Positions 1 through 8,355 of a stretch of 64,000 bases of DNA are shown one piece after another. Below the pieces are notes generated by a model. The model worked only from the letters and a program-made list of their open reading frames with translations, ran no database searches and had not been told where the DNA came from. The position numbers and the translations under genes are program-made. The DNA lies in assembly GCF_002954725.1 (NCBI RefSeq), contig NZ_MSCQ01000002.1:62001-126000 (forward strand). The letters run 5' to 3'. Origin of the DNA: Photobacterium phosphoreum (lineage in GTDB: Bacteria > Pseudomonadota > Gammaproteobacteria > Enterobacterales > Vibrionaceae). Positions within the stretch are counted from its first letter, which is position 1. Each line of letters starts with the position of its first letter.

Positions 1-1595
1 TAATTGGGTTGTTTAACTATTTAAAAACAGAATCAGCGTTAACGTTTGAAATATTGTTTGATTTATCTGCTATTGATGAAACTGAGCGTGGTGGTGGATT
101 TACGGTTTTTTATCATTTACTGAGTATTTCAACGAATCAGTTTATATCAATACGTACTCATATTGATAATGATTCAATTGCTGTGCCTTCAATTGTAGAT
201 ATATGGCCAAATGCGAATTGGTATGAACGTGAAGTGTATGACATGTTTGGCATTAAATTTGCGGGTCATCCAGATTTACGCCGTATTCTCACGTTTGATT
301 TTTGGCAAGGTCATCCACTACGGAAAACATACCCTGCATGCGCAACATTAATGGATGAGCCTTTTGATCTTAAAGGTGACGACTTTAATAGGGTGATGCA
401 GTCTTACAATATTCAAGAGCCACAAAATGATGGTGAGATGATCTTGAATATCGGACCTAACCACCCAGGGACTGATGGGGTAATTCGTCTAAAAGTTAAG
501 ATGAAGGGAGAACGAATTGTTGAGCTTGATCAAGAGATTGGTTTTCACCATCGAGGCGCAGAAAAGCTAGCTGAGCGACATACTTTTCATAACTATATTC
601 CTTATACCGATCGTATTGATTACCTTGGTGGGGTGGCAGGTGAATTGCCATACTTACTTGGTTTAGAAAATATGACGGGCATTGTGGTGCCTGAGCGCGC
701 GCAAACTATGCGAGTAATGTTGTGTGAACTATTTCGAATTTCTAGTCATTTAGTCTGGTTTGGCAGTATTACGCATAACCTCGGTGGTATGGCACCTGCT
801 TTTTATGCCTTTACTGAGCGTGAAAAAATCTTTGATGTGATTGAACTCATTTGTGGCGGACGTATGCACCCTGCCTTTTTTAGAATTGGTGGTGTCTCTC
901 AAGATTTACCTACGGGCTGGTATGCTGCAGTTATGGTGGCGTGTGATGCAATTGAAAAATTAATGCCAGATTTAGAAAAACTCACCACTAAATCAATGAT
1001 TTTTAAATTACGTACACAAGGGATTGGGGTTTATAGCCAGACGATGGCGCTTGATTGGGGGTTAACGGGCCCTAATTTACGCGCAACAGGGATTGATTTT
1101 GATGCACGTAAGCAATTTCCTTATATGGGGTATGAAAATTACGATTTTGATGTGCCAGTTGGTCAAGATGGTGATGCTTATACTCGAACGGTGTTGCGCA
1201 TTGCTGAGGTCGTTGAAAGTCTAAAAATTATTCGTCAAGCCGCTAAACGTATGCCTGAGGGGCCGATTCTCGCTGATAATGTGCCTAAATATGGTTTTCC
1301 TCGCAAGGCTAATGCACTTAATGACATTGAAACTCTTATCCATAGTTTTGTTGATACAGGGCGTGGCTTTAATTTTCCTATTGCAGAAACGTTTGCCGCG
1401 ACAGAAACGGCGAAAGGGATCACTGGTTATCATACCGTTAGTATTGGTACCGGATTTCCTTATCGCGTACGTATTCGAACACCTTCTTTTACTCACTTCC
1501 AATCAGTGAAAGCCGTCTCTAAGGGTGACTTGCTGAGTAATATTATCTGCTTAATTGGCTCAATTGATTATGTATTAGCAGATATTGATCGCTAG
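1..1595 (+). CDS. nuoC: NADH-quinone oxidoreductase subunit C/D, 5' partial
   Basis: This is the fused NuoC-NuoD subunit of complex I, part of the peripheral arm that carries electrons to the quinone site. The NuoC part shows FPNANWYERE-like text (WPNANWYEREVYDMFGI) and HPLRKTYPA. The NuoD part shows GPNHPG, the HHRGAEK quinone-site motif and RIDYLGG, and ends LGSIDYVLADIDR as expected. The reading frame is open from the first bases, so the gene starts upstream of the window. About 70 N-terminal residues are missing compared with the roughly 600-residue E. coli protein, and the TTG at 9 is not the real start. nuoA and nuoB should lie just upstream. It is followed by nuoE after about 100 bp. 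Confidence 0.95.
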   Translation, partial: IGLFNYLKTESALTFEILFDLSAIDETERGGGFTVFYHLLSISTNQFISIRTHIDNDSIAVPSIVDIWPNANWYEREVYDMFGIKFAGHPDLRRILTFDFWQGHPLRKTYPACATLMDEPFDLKGDDFNRVMQSYNIQEPQNDGEMILNIGPNHPGTDGVIRLKVKMKGERIVELDQEIGFHHRGAEKLAERHTFHNYIPYTDRIDYLGGVAGELPYLLGLENMTGIVVPERAQTMRVMLCELFRISSHLVWFGSITHNLGGMAPAFYAFTEREKIFDVIELICGGRMHPAFFRIGGVSQDLPTGWYAAVMVACDAIEKLMPDLEKLTTKSMIFKLRTQGIGVYSQTMALDWGLTGPNLRATGIDFDARKQFPYMGYENYDFDVPVGQDGDAYTRTVLRIAEVVESLKIIRQAAKRMPEGPILADNVPKYGFPRKANALNDIETLIHSFVDTGRGFNFPIAETFAATETAKGITGYHTVSIGTGFPYRVRIRTPSFTHFQSVKAVSKGDLLSNIICLIGSIDYVLADIDR

Positions 1596-1694
1596 AAAAA
1601 ATGAACAGTACAAGATACTGATAATAAAAATTAAAAGTCACGTTCTCGTAGACGCAAAAATAGGTCGATGAAAAGTCGCCAATGTGAGGAAGTC

Positions 1695-2264
1695 ATGCTA
1701 ACTGTTCAAGAAATTGCGCATTTAAATGCGCATATTGCCCATTATCCAGAAAAGCGGGCAGGGGCTATCTATTGTTTGTATTTTGTTCAAGATAAATACG
1801 GCTATATCACCAAAGAAGGGTTAGATAGTGTCAGTAAATTAACACATTTATCGGTTACTCAGCTCGATGAAATTATTACGTTTTACACTTTATTACGTCG
1901 TCGACCTGTTGGTCGGAATGTCATTCGTGTATGTGACAGTATTTCCTGTCATACACGGGGAGCACAACACGTATTAGCGGCCGCGAGAGATATTACCACC
2001 AAAGAACTTGGCGAAATGACCAATGATGGCAGCGTAACGGTATTACCAAGTATTTGTCTTGGTCTTTGTGATCGTGCTCCGGCAGCATTGATCAACGATG
2101 ATCGTGTTGAAGGTGAGCTTACGCCTGAAAAAATGCGGATATTACTGTCACAGTTAGCTGCTGAAGAAATGGAATTAGCTAAGAAGCCGCATCACCGTAG
2201 CATGATTGCGATACTTACTCCTCAAACTGAAACTATCGATAGTTTGTTAGGGGAGGAAGCATAA
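1695..2264 (+). CDS. nuoE: NADH-quinone oxidoreductase subunit E
   Basis: This is the thioredoxin-fold [2Fe-2S] subunit of the NADH dehydrogenase module. The four cluster ligands are visible as CDSISC and CLGLC, in the family pattern C-x4-C ... C-x3-C. I chose the ATG at 1695 because GTGAGGAAG sits a suitable distance upstream. An in-frame ATG at 1668 would add nine residues but has no clear ribosome binding site. The protein (189 residues) is slightly longer than E. coli NuoE because of a C-terminal extension after the expected end. Its stop codon overlaps the nuoF start by one base, so translation is probably coupled. Confidence 0.93.
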   Translation: MLTVQEIAHLNAHIAHYPEKRAGAIYCLYFVQDKYGYITKEGLDSVSKLTHLSVTQLDEIITFYTLLRRRPVGRNVIRVCDSISCHTRGAQHVLAAARDITTKELGEMTNDGSVTVLPSICLGLCDRAPAALINDDRVEGELTPEKMRILLSQLAAEEMELAKKPHHRSMIAILTPQTETIDSLLGEEA

Positions 2265-3559
2265 TGGAATTAGTACTTAGTCGTAATTTTCATCACCAAG
2301 TTCCTCTTGATCTTAAAGGATATAAAGCCGCAGGGGGCTACCAAAGTTTAACTACAATTATTGGTCAGCCAAGAGAGCCTTTACTCGAAGAAATTAAAAA
2401 TTCAGGTTTACGTGGCTGTGGCGGGGGTGGCTTTCCAACTGGAATGAAATGGAGCTTTTTAGGTAAGGAGGCTCAGCATCCTGTCTATTTAGTTGTTAAC
2501 CTTGATGAATCTGAACCCGGTTCGTTTAAAGATCGTCAAGTATTATACCGTGACCCACACACCATTTTAGAAGGTGTTATTGCGAGTAGCTATTTATTAG
2601 GTGCAGATAAGGCATTTGTCTTTATTCGTGGTGAATACCGTCAAGGCGCAATGTTGTTGGAGCAAGCTGTAGAGCAAGCCCGCGCGGCAGGTTTAGTTGG
2701 TAATAATGTGATGGGCAGTGGTTGGAACTTAGATGTTGATGTTCATTTGAGTGCAGGACGTTATATTTGTGGTGAAGAAACCGCACTATTAAATGCCTTA
2801 GAAGGTTATCGCGCTAATCCACGTTCTAAACCGCCATTTCCGATCGTTAAAGGTCTGTGGGGACAACCGACGATAGTTAATAATGTTGAAACGGTTTGCC
2901 ATATCCCTTGGATAGCACATAAAGGCGCTGAGTGGTTTCAATCACAAGGTAAGGGAAAGGCTGCAGGTAGCCATATTTATCAAGTGTCAGGTGCAGTTAA
3001 AAAGCCGGGTTTCTTTGAACTTCCATTAGGAACAACCGCCAGAGAACTGATCTTTGAGCATGCAGGTGGTTTACTTGATGATCGTCAACTCGTGGCTTTT
3101 TTACCCGGTGGCGCATCGACACAATTTATGTTGCCAGAACACCTTGATATTGCCCTTGATTGGGATGGTCCAGCCAGTGTGGGATCACGTCTAGGCACCG
3201 GCGGTATTATTATTATGGATGATACGATTTGTCCTATTGATTTTATGATTAATCTGACTGAGTTTTTTGCGCGAGAGTCGTGCGGATACTGTACGCCTTG
3301 TCGTGATGGTTTACCGTATTTAGTCCATGTTCTTAAAAAATTCGAATTAGGTATCGCTAAAACTGCTGATCTCGATTTACTAAATGAACTGTGTGACACC
3401 ATCTATCCAAATACTTTCTGTGCATTAGCACCGGGGGCATTAATGCCTATTATGGCGGGTTTAAAGCATTTTAAATCTGTTTTTGAAGCGCATATTCACC
3501 AAGGATGTTGTCCTCATCAGCAAGAGCTCAACCTTGAGGAGGCTGGATCATGGGCATAA
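2264..3559 (+). CDS. nuoF: NADH-quinone oxidoreductase subunit F (NADH/FMN-binding)
   Basis: NuoF oxidises NADH, holds FMN and passes electrons to [4Fe-4S] cluster N3. The nucleotide-binding region ICGEETALLNALEG lies near residue 168. The N3 ligands are visible as ESCGYCTPCRDG near 339 and the Cys of TFCALAPGA near 386. Length (431) is normal. One oddity is the FMN loop at residues 48-60, which reads GLRGCGGGGFPTG. The family consensus is GLRGRGGAGFPTG, so an almost invariant Arg is Cys52 and an Ala is Gly. The gene overlaps nuoE by 1 bp and nuoG by 10 bp. Confidence 0.95.
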   Translation: MELVLSRNFHHQVPLDLKGYKAAGGYQSLTTIIGQPREPLLEEIKNSGLRGCGGGGFPTGMKWSFLGKEAQHPVYLVVNLDESEPGSFKDRQVLYRDPHTILEGVIASSYLLGADKAFVFIRGEYRQGAMLLEQAVEQARAAGLVGNNVMGSGWNLDVDVHLSAGRYICGEETALLNALEGYRANPRSKPPFPIVKGLWGQPTIVNNVETVCHIPWIAHKGAEWFQSQGKGKAAGSHIYQVSGAVKKPGFFELPLGTTARELIFEHAGGLLDDRQLVAFLPGGASTQFMLPEHLDIALDWDGPASVGSRLGTGGIIIMDDTICPIDFMINLTEFFARESCGYCTPCRDGLPYLVHVLKKFELGIAKTADLDLLNELCDTIYPNTFCALAPGALMPIMAGLKHFKSVFEAHIHQGCCPHQQELNLEEAGSWA

Positions 3560-5955
3560 TTTATATTGATGATAAACCGATTGAATATCAGCAAGGTGAT
3601 AATGTCCTTGAGGCCGCTCGTCGTGCCGGTATTGATATGCCTTATTTTTGTTATCACCCCGCCCTTGGTGCTGCGGGATCATGTCGAATTTGTGCGATGG
3701 AAACGGTGCCCCAAAAAGAAGGTGAGCGTCCTCGTACCGTAATGACGTGCACCGTCTCGGCTCAAGACGGTCAACATTACAAATCACAAAGTAGTAAAGC
3801 GAAACAAATTCAGAAAGGTGTGATTGAGTTTTATATGACGAATCACCCTAATGATTGTCCAGTATGTGATGAAGGTGGAGATTGTCATCTACAAGACACT
3901 ACGATTAATGTGGGTCATGCATACCGTCGTTATGATGGGCTAAAGCGTACGATGCCTAATCAAGAGCTTGGTCCTTTAGTATATCAAACCATGAATCGCT
4001 GCGTGACCTGCTATCGCTGCGTGCGTTTTTATCAAAATTATGCGCTTGGTGATGATTTCGGGGTAATGGGATCGAGTAGCCATGTGTTATTTCGACGTAC
4101 TGAAGACGGTGCATTTGATAGTCCATTTTCAGGCAATTTAGTCAGTATTTGTCCAACCGGGGTTTTTACCGATAAGGTTTATCGTCGTAAATATAGCCGT
4201 ACTTGGATGTTGGATAAGGCGATTTCTATCTGTGCGGGTTGCAGTGTGGGTTGCAGTATTGACGCAGGTGGAAGAGAGGGAACATTACGACGTATACATC
4301 CTTCTGAAAAGTCAGAGATTAACCCTTATTTTATCTGTGATCGCGGTCGTTATGGGGCGCATGGCACAGAGGCTGATGATCGACCATTACAAGTATTGCA
4401 GGATGGATTACCACTGCCAATAATGTCAGAAGCGACGGTTAATATAGCGCTTGAGCCAACGGCATATCTCGCTGAAGTATTACGCGAAGCACAAGGAAGA
4501 GTGGGGATTTTAGGTTCAGTTGAAGAAGATTTACTGACCAATCTTGCTTTACGACAACTTGCTTTACAGCTTGATGCACCATTCTCGCCTTTTATTACTC
4601 CAATGCAAGAAGCACAGACCAAAGCTGCCGTTGCTGCTAATACTGCTACTGCTACTGCTAGTGTGGCTGACATTGAAAATGCTGATTTAGTGTTGGTGAT
4701 AGGTGAGCTTACAGAGCATGCGCCGATGTTGGATTTAGCAGTGAGACAGGTAATAAAGCAACATCGACCGGTCTATATTGCTCATTCTACGCTATCGCAT
4801 TTAGTTACAGCGTCTAATAAATATCAACAGAATATGAATTATTGTTGTGCGCCTTCTCGCTGGCAGCCGTTATTAGTTTCATTGGCACAAGCATGTAGCG
4901 GTCAGGATGTGAATACTATTTGGGCGAATCAGTTTGCATTAGCGGCACAGCAGGCACAAACGATTGTCGTGGTTGGTGTCGCTGAATTACTTGATGTAGG
5001 CATGATTGAGGCAATGACAGCATTGGCTGTTGTATTGGGTGATCGCGTTAAAATGACGCTTGCTTTACCTGCTGCGGGTTCAATGGCTGCAGCTATTATG
5101 GCGAAAGCGGATTCATGCCAGCAGTTAATACAACAATTAAAAAACGATCAGTTAGATACATTAGTGGTTGTTGGTAGTGATCCTTTTGGGGATGCGCCAC
5201 ATTTATGGTCAAGTTTACGCCATAAAGTGAAGCGTATTGTCGTCGCCGATAAGGTAAACACGACAAGTATTAAGCTTGCACATAGTGTTATTCCTCTTGC
5301 CGCATGGCCAGAGCGTAATGGCTTAACGATTAATTATGAGGGGCGATTACAGGCATTTAAACAGGCGTTTAAACGTAAACAGCCATTATTAAGTGCAGAG
5401 ATGATCATTCAGCATTTGGCTGATTTTGATAGAAGAGAAATTAATGATTTTGTTGAAGCGCTTACTGAGTCTGTGCCTGTTGCGGGTGATATGGGAGTTC
5501 GTTTAATAGCACTTAAACGCAATATCGTATTATCAGCTCAAGAGCGAAAACGACGGTTTAGTTTGGCACCATCACAAACGGCGCAAGCAACATTAGTACG
5601 TTGGCACGGTGCAGGATATGTTGCCGATCATGCCCATTCATTACAGCTTATTAAACCGGTGACGGGTGTTTATCTTTCGTCGGTATTAGTTGAACAACTT
5701 AATGTGGGAAATGGTGATCGTGTTCTTATTAAACATGGAGACAATAGCCTTGATCGTATGGTGATCGTGAATTCACAAGTTGCTGATTATTGTGTTGCTT
5801 TGTCACGAACAGATTTATCGGCATTAGCTGCTGATATAGGCGCTGCACTTGAAATAACGAAAGCCCCGAATCTTTTTATTGAGGCCAGTCTGAATGTTGA
5901 TGAGATCAAACAAGATCAGTTGATTGACGCCATGGTAGGAGAGGCTAATGAGTGA
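3550..5955 (+). CDS. nuoG: NADH-quinone oxidoreductase subunit G (Fe-S subunit)
   Basis: NuoG is the large iron-sulfur subunit of the NADH module. Ligand sets can be read directly: [2Fe-2S] C34, C45, C48, C67; the His/Cys cluster H99, C103, C106, C112; and [4Fe-4S] C151, C154, C157 with C201. The extra bacterial cluster N7 is present as C228-x2-C-x3-C-x27-C263. The molybdopterin-oxidoreductase-like C-terminal part lacks obvious cofactor motifs, as usual for this subunit. At 801 residues it is about 100 shorter than E. coli NuoG, with the shortfall in the C-terminal half. The start overlaps nuoF by 10 bp and the end overlaps nuoH by 8 bp. Confidence 0.94.
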   Translation: MGIIYIDDKPIEYQQGDNVLEAARRAGIDMPYFCYHPALGAAGSCRICAMETVPQKEGERPRTVMTCTVSAQDGQHYKSQSSKAKQIQKGVIEFYMTNHPNDCPVCDEGGDCHLQDTTINVGHAYRRYDGLKRTMPNQELGPLVYQTMNRCVTCYRCVRFYQNYALGDDFGVMGSSSHVLFRRTEDGAFDSPFSGNLVSICPTGVFTDKVYRRKYSRTWMLDKAISICAGCSVGCSIDAGGREGTLRRIHPSEKSEINPYFICDRGRYGAHGTEADDRPLQVLQDGLPLPIMSEATVNIALEPTAYLAEVLREAQGRVGILGSVEEDLLTNLALRQLALQLDAPFSPFITPMQEAQTKAAVAANTATATASVADIENADLVLVIGELTEHAPMLDLAVRQVIKQHRPVYIAHSTLSHLVTASNKYQQNMNYCCAPSRWQPLLVSLAQACSGQDVNTIWANQFALAAQQAQTIVVVGVAELLDVGMIEAMTALAVVLGDRVKMTLALPAAGSMAAAIMAKADSCQQLIQQLKNDQLDTLVVVGSDPFGDAPHLWSSLRHKVKRIVVADKVNTTSIKLAHSVIPLAAWPERNGLTINYEGRLQAFKQAFKRKQPLLSAEMIIQHLADFDRREINDFVEALTESVPVAGDMGVRLIALKRNIVLSAQERKRRFSLAPSQTAQATLVRWHGAGYVADHAHSLQLIKPVTGVYLSSVLVEQLNVGNGDRVLIKHGDNSLDRMVIVNSQVADYCVALSRTDLSALAADIGAALEITKAPNLFIEASLNVDEIKQDQLIDAMVGEANE

Positions 5956-6925
5956 ATTTAGCTATTGGATACTAATGATCATTGGCATGATTGTGACGAT
6001 TTTAGGTTTGATTCTTGTTGCTGGCTATACGGTATTATTTGAACGTCGTTGTTTAGCGTTATTACAAGATCGTTATGGCCCGAATAGAGCTGGCCCGTTA
6101 GGGTTATTTCAAGCGATATTTGATGCACTAAAATTATTAACCAAAGAATATTTCCTACCAGGATTTGTAGATAAACGACTTTATATTCTCGCGCCATTAT
6201 TAGTCGTGGTGGCTATTCTAGTCAGTTTTGCTTTATTGCCTATAGGGCAAGGTATTTCTTGGGCAGCTAACCTTAATATTGGGCTGTTATTCTTACTCGG
6301 CTTGAGTTCTATTCATGCTTATGGTGTGTTTCTGGGGGGCTGGGCGTCAAATTCGAAATATACCATGTTAGGTGCCATTCGAACTATTGCACAATTAATT
6401 AGTTATGAGTTAGCAATGGGCATTGCCGTATTAGGGGTGGTGATGTTAGCCGGCAGTTTTAGTTTGAGTACTATTGTCGACAACCAAACAATCCCTTATA
6501 TATTTTTGCAACCCATTGGCTTTATTGTGTTTTTTATTGCTGGGATTGCCGAAACTCATCGCTTACCTTTTGATATGCCAGAAGCTGAAAATGAACTAAA
6601 TGCGGGATTTAACACTGAGTATGGTGGTATGCCATTTGCGATGTTTTTCCTTGGTGAATATCTTGGCGTAATTTTGGTTGGTGCAATGACGACCACGTTA
6701 TACCTCGGTGGTTGGCATGGGCCGGGTGCTGAGACTTACCCCTTACTTGGGGTGGGTTGGTTTGTGCTTAAGACTTTTTTATTAGTATTTTTCTTTGTTT
6801 GGATGCGTGCGAGTGTGCCTCGAACTCGTTATGACCAACTGATGGTCTTTGGATGGAAATATTTACTCCCAATAGGATTGGTAAATATTTTGCTGACCGC
6901 CATTGTTGGTGCATTTTTGATGTGA
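5948..6925 (+). CDS. nuoH: NADH-quinone oxidoreductase subunit H
   Basis: This membrane subunit sits at the junction between the peripheral and membrane arms and helps form the quinone chamber. It has about eight hydrophobic segments. Family motifs include LQDRYGPNRAGPLGLFQ near residue 40, ETHRLPFDMPEAENEL near 204 and ASVPRTRYDQLM near 290. Length (325) matches the family. The ATG lies inside the end of nuoG (8 bp overlap), with GTAGGAGAGG as ribosome binding site just upstream. Confidence 0.95.
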   Translation: MSEFSYWILMIIGMIVTILGLILVAGYTVLFERRCLALLQDRYGPNRAGPLGLFQAIFDALKLLTKEYFLPGFVDKRLYILAPLLVVVAILVSFALLPIGQGISWAANLNIGLLFLLGLSSIHAYGVFLGGWASNSKYTMLGAIRTIAQLISYELAMGIAVLGVVMLAGSFSLSTIVDNQTIPYIFLQPIGFIVFFIAGIAETHRLPFDMPEAENELNAGFNTEYGGMPFAMFFLGEYLGVILVGAMTTTLYLGGWHGPGAETYPLLGVGWFVLKTFLLVFFFVWMRASVPRTRYDQLMVFGWKYLLPIGLVNILLTAIVGAFLM

Positions 6926-6953
6926 TAAAAACTGAATTTATCGAGATAACACA

Positions 6954-7487
6954 ATGAAAATATTAAAAATACTAAAAGAGGTTACTGGTGCGTTTGGCGC
7001 AACAATAAAACACGCATGGGCACCTCGAGATACAGTTTGCTATCCAGAAGTTAAACCTGATCTTCCTGAACGGTGGCGTGGACGTATTGTTTTAACGAAA
7101 GATCCACAGGGTGAAGAGCGCTGTGTTGCTTGCTATTTATGCTCGTCTGTTTGTCCATCAAATGCGATCACTATTCAAGGTTCTGAACGTGATGACGAAC
7201 GTCGTTATGCGAAAACATTTGAATTGGATTTTAGTCGTTGTATTTTTTGTGGCATGTGTGAAGAAGCTTGTCCTACTTTATCCATTCAATGTACGACTGA
7301 TTTTGAAATGGGTAAATATACCCATGAAAAAATGGTTTATCAAAAAGAAGATTTATTAATTGATGGTCCAGGTAAACATCCTGACTTTGATTATTACCAA
7401 CGGGCAGGCGTTGCAATTAAAGGAAAGGCAATAGGGGACGGTAAGCAAGAGAAGCCTCCCATTGATGTCTATTCATTATTGCCATAA
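6954..7487 (+). CDS. nuoI: NADH-quinone oxidoreductase subunit I (2x[4Fe-4S])
   Basis: NuoI carries clusters N6a and N6b, which bridge NuoG to the terminal cluster N2. Two ferredoxin motifs are complete: C57-x2-C60-x2-C63-x3-C67-P and C96-x2-C99-x2-C102-x3-C106-P. Length (177) is typical. It follows nuoH after 28 bp and precedes nuoJ by 17 bp in the same operon. Confidence 0.96.
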   Translation: MKILKILKEVTGAFGATIKHAWAPRDTVCYPEVKPDLPERWRGRIVLTKDPQGEERCVACYLCSSVCPSNAITIQGSERDDERRYAKTFELDFSRCIFCGMCEEACPTLSIQCTTDFEMGKYTHEKMVYQKEDLLIDGPGKHPDFDYYQRAGVAIKGKAIGDGKQEKPPIDVYSLLP

Positions 7488-7504
7488 TTAGGCGAGGTAA
7501 ATCA

Positions 7505-8035
7505 ATGTTAATCTGGAATATTATATTTTATGCTAGCAGTATTATTATGCTGCTGGCGGCTTGTAGCTTATTATTTGTTAAAGAGCCAATGCATGGTGCG
7601 GTATATCTCACAACATCTTTGTTAGCACTCGCTGTTATTTTTTACTTACTCGGTGCGCCATTTATGGCAGCGTTGCAATTAATATTATATGTCGGTGCTA
7701 TTATGGTGCTGTTTGTATTTTTTATTATGCTAAGCCCTGAGAATGAGCGTTTTTCAATTAAAGTAAATAAAAACGTTATTTTACCGTTGATATTAATGGT
7801 GGTGATGTTAATTGAAGCTGGAATAATTATTCAACCTTCTATTGCTCTTGTATCTAGCCATAATATTGAAATGATAAGTGCTAAAGCAGTTGGTTCGGCG
7901 CTCTTTGGTCATTATAAAATAGCGATTGAAGCTATCTCTACTTTGTTATTAGGTGCACTTGTTGCCGTTATTTATTTAGCTGCCAACATGAAGATGACAG
8001 TGGATGATACTGATGCATCTAAGGAGCAAATATGA
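7505..8035 (+). CDS. nuoJ: NADH-quinone oxidoreductase subunit J
   Basis: This small integral membrane subunit has five predicted hydrophobic segments in 176 residues. The segment LQLILYVGAIMVLFVF is the conserved TM3 motif of NuoJ, whose pi-bulge is involved in coupling. It is preceded by AGGCGAGG as ribosome binding site. It overlaps nuoK by 4 bp (ATGA), which implies coupled translation. Confidence 0.95.
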   Translation: MLIWNIIFYASSIIMLLAACSLLFVKEPMHGAVYLTTSLLALAVIFYLLGAPFMAALQLILYVGAIMVLFVFFIMLSPENERFSIKVNKNVILPLILMVVMLIEAGIIIQPSIALVSSHNIEMISAKAVGSALFGHYKIAIEAISTLLLGALVAVIYLAANMKMTVDDTDASKEQI

Positions 8036-8355
8036 ATGTCTTTGTTATTTTATCGCTTTCAATGTTGATGTTCGTGATTGGACTTTTAATTGTCCTCATT
8101 CGTCGGCAATTACTTTTTATTTTAATGGGTATTGAAGTCATGCTTAATGGCGTTGCACTTGCCGCCATTGGTGCTGGTCAATATTGGCATGATCCTGCAG
8201 GGCAAATTGTGGTGTTATTTCTAATGATTGCAGCAGGGTGTGAGCTTTCAGTAATATTAATGTTGTCGATGTTGGCCTACCGGCATTTGAAAACAACGCG
8301 TGTTGATAATTTAAATTTACTGGGTGATACGTTGATTAAGAAGGGAGAACTATGA
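8032..8355 (+). CDS. nuoK: NADH-quinone oxidoreductase subunit K
   Basis: This is a three-helix antiporter-like (MrpC-related) membrane subunit of 107 residues. The two buried glutamates important for proton transfer are at E35 (MGIEVMLNGV) and E71 (GCELSVILM), equivalent to E36 and E72 of the E. coli protein. It overlaps nuoJ and nuoL by 4 bp on each side. Confidence 0.95.
   Translation: MNVFVILSLSMLMFVIGLLIVLIRRQLLFILMGIEVMLNGVALAAIGAGQYWHDPAGQIVVLFLMIAAGCELSVILMLSMLAYRHLKTTRVDNLNLLGDTLIKKGEL

Noticed and set aside
9..11. TTG as the start codon of the first gene
   Set aside because: The frame is open to the window edge and NuoCD proteins extend about 70 residues further upstream, so the gene is simply cut by the window.
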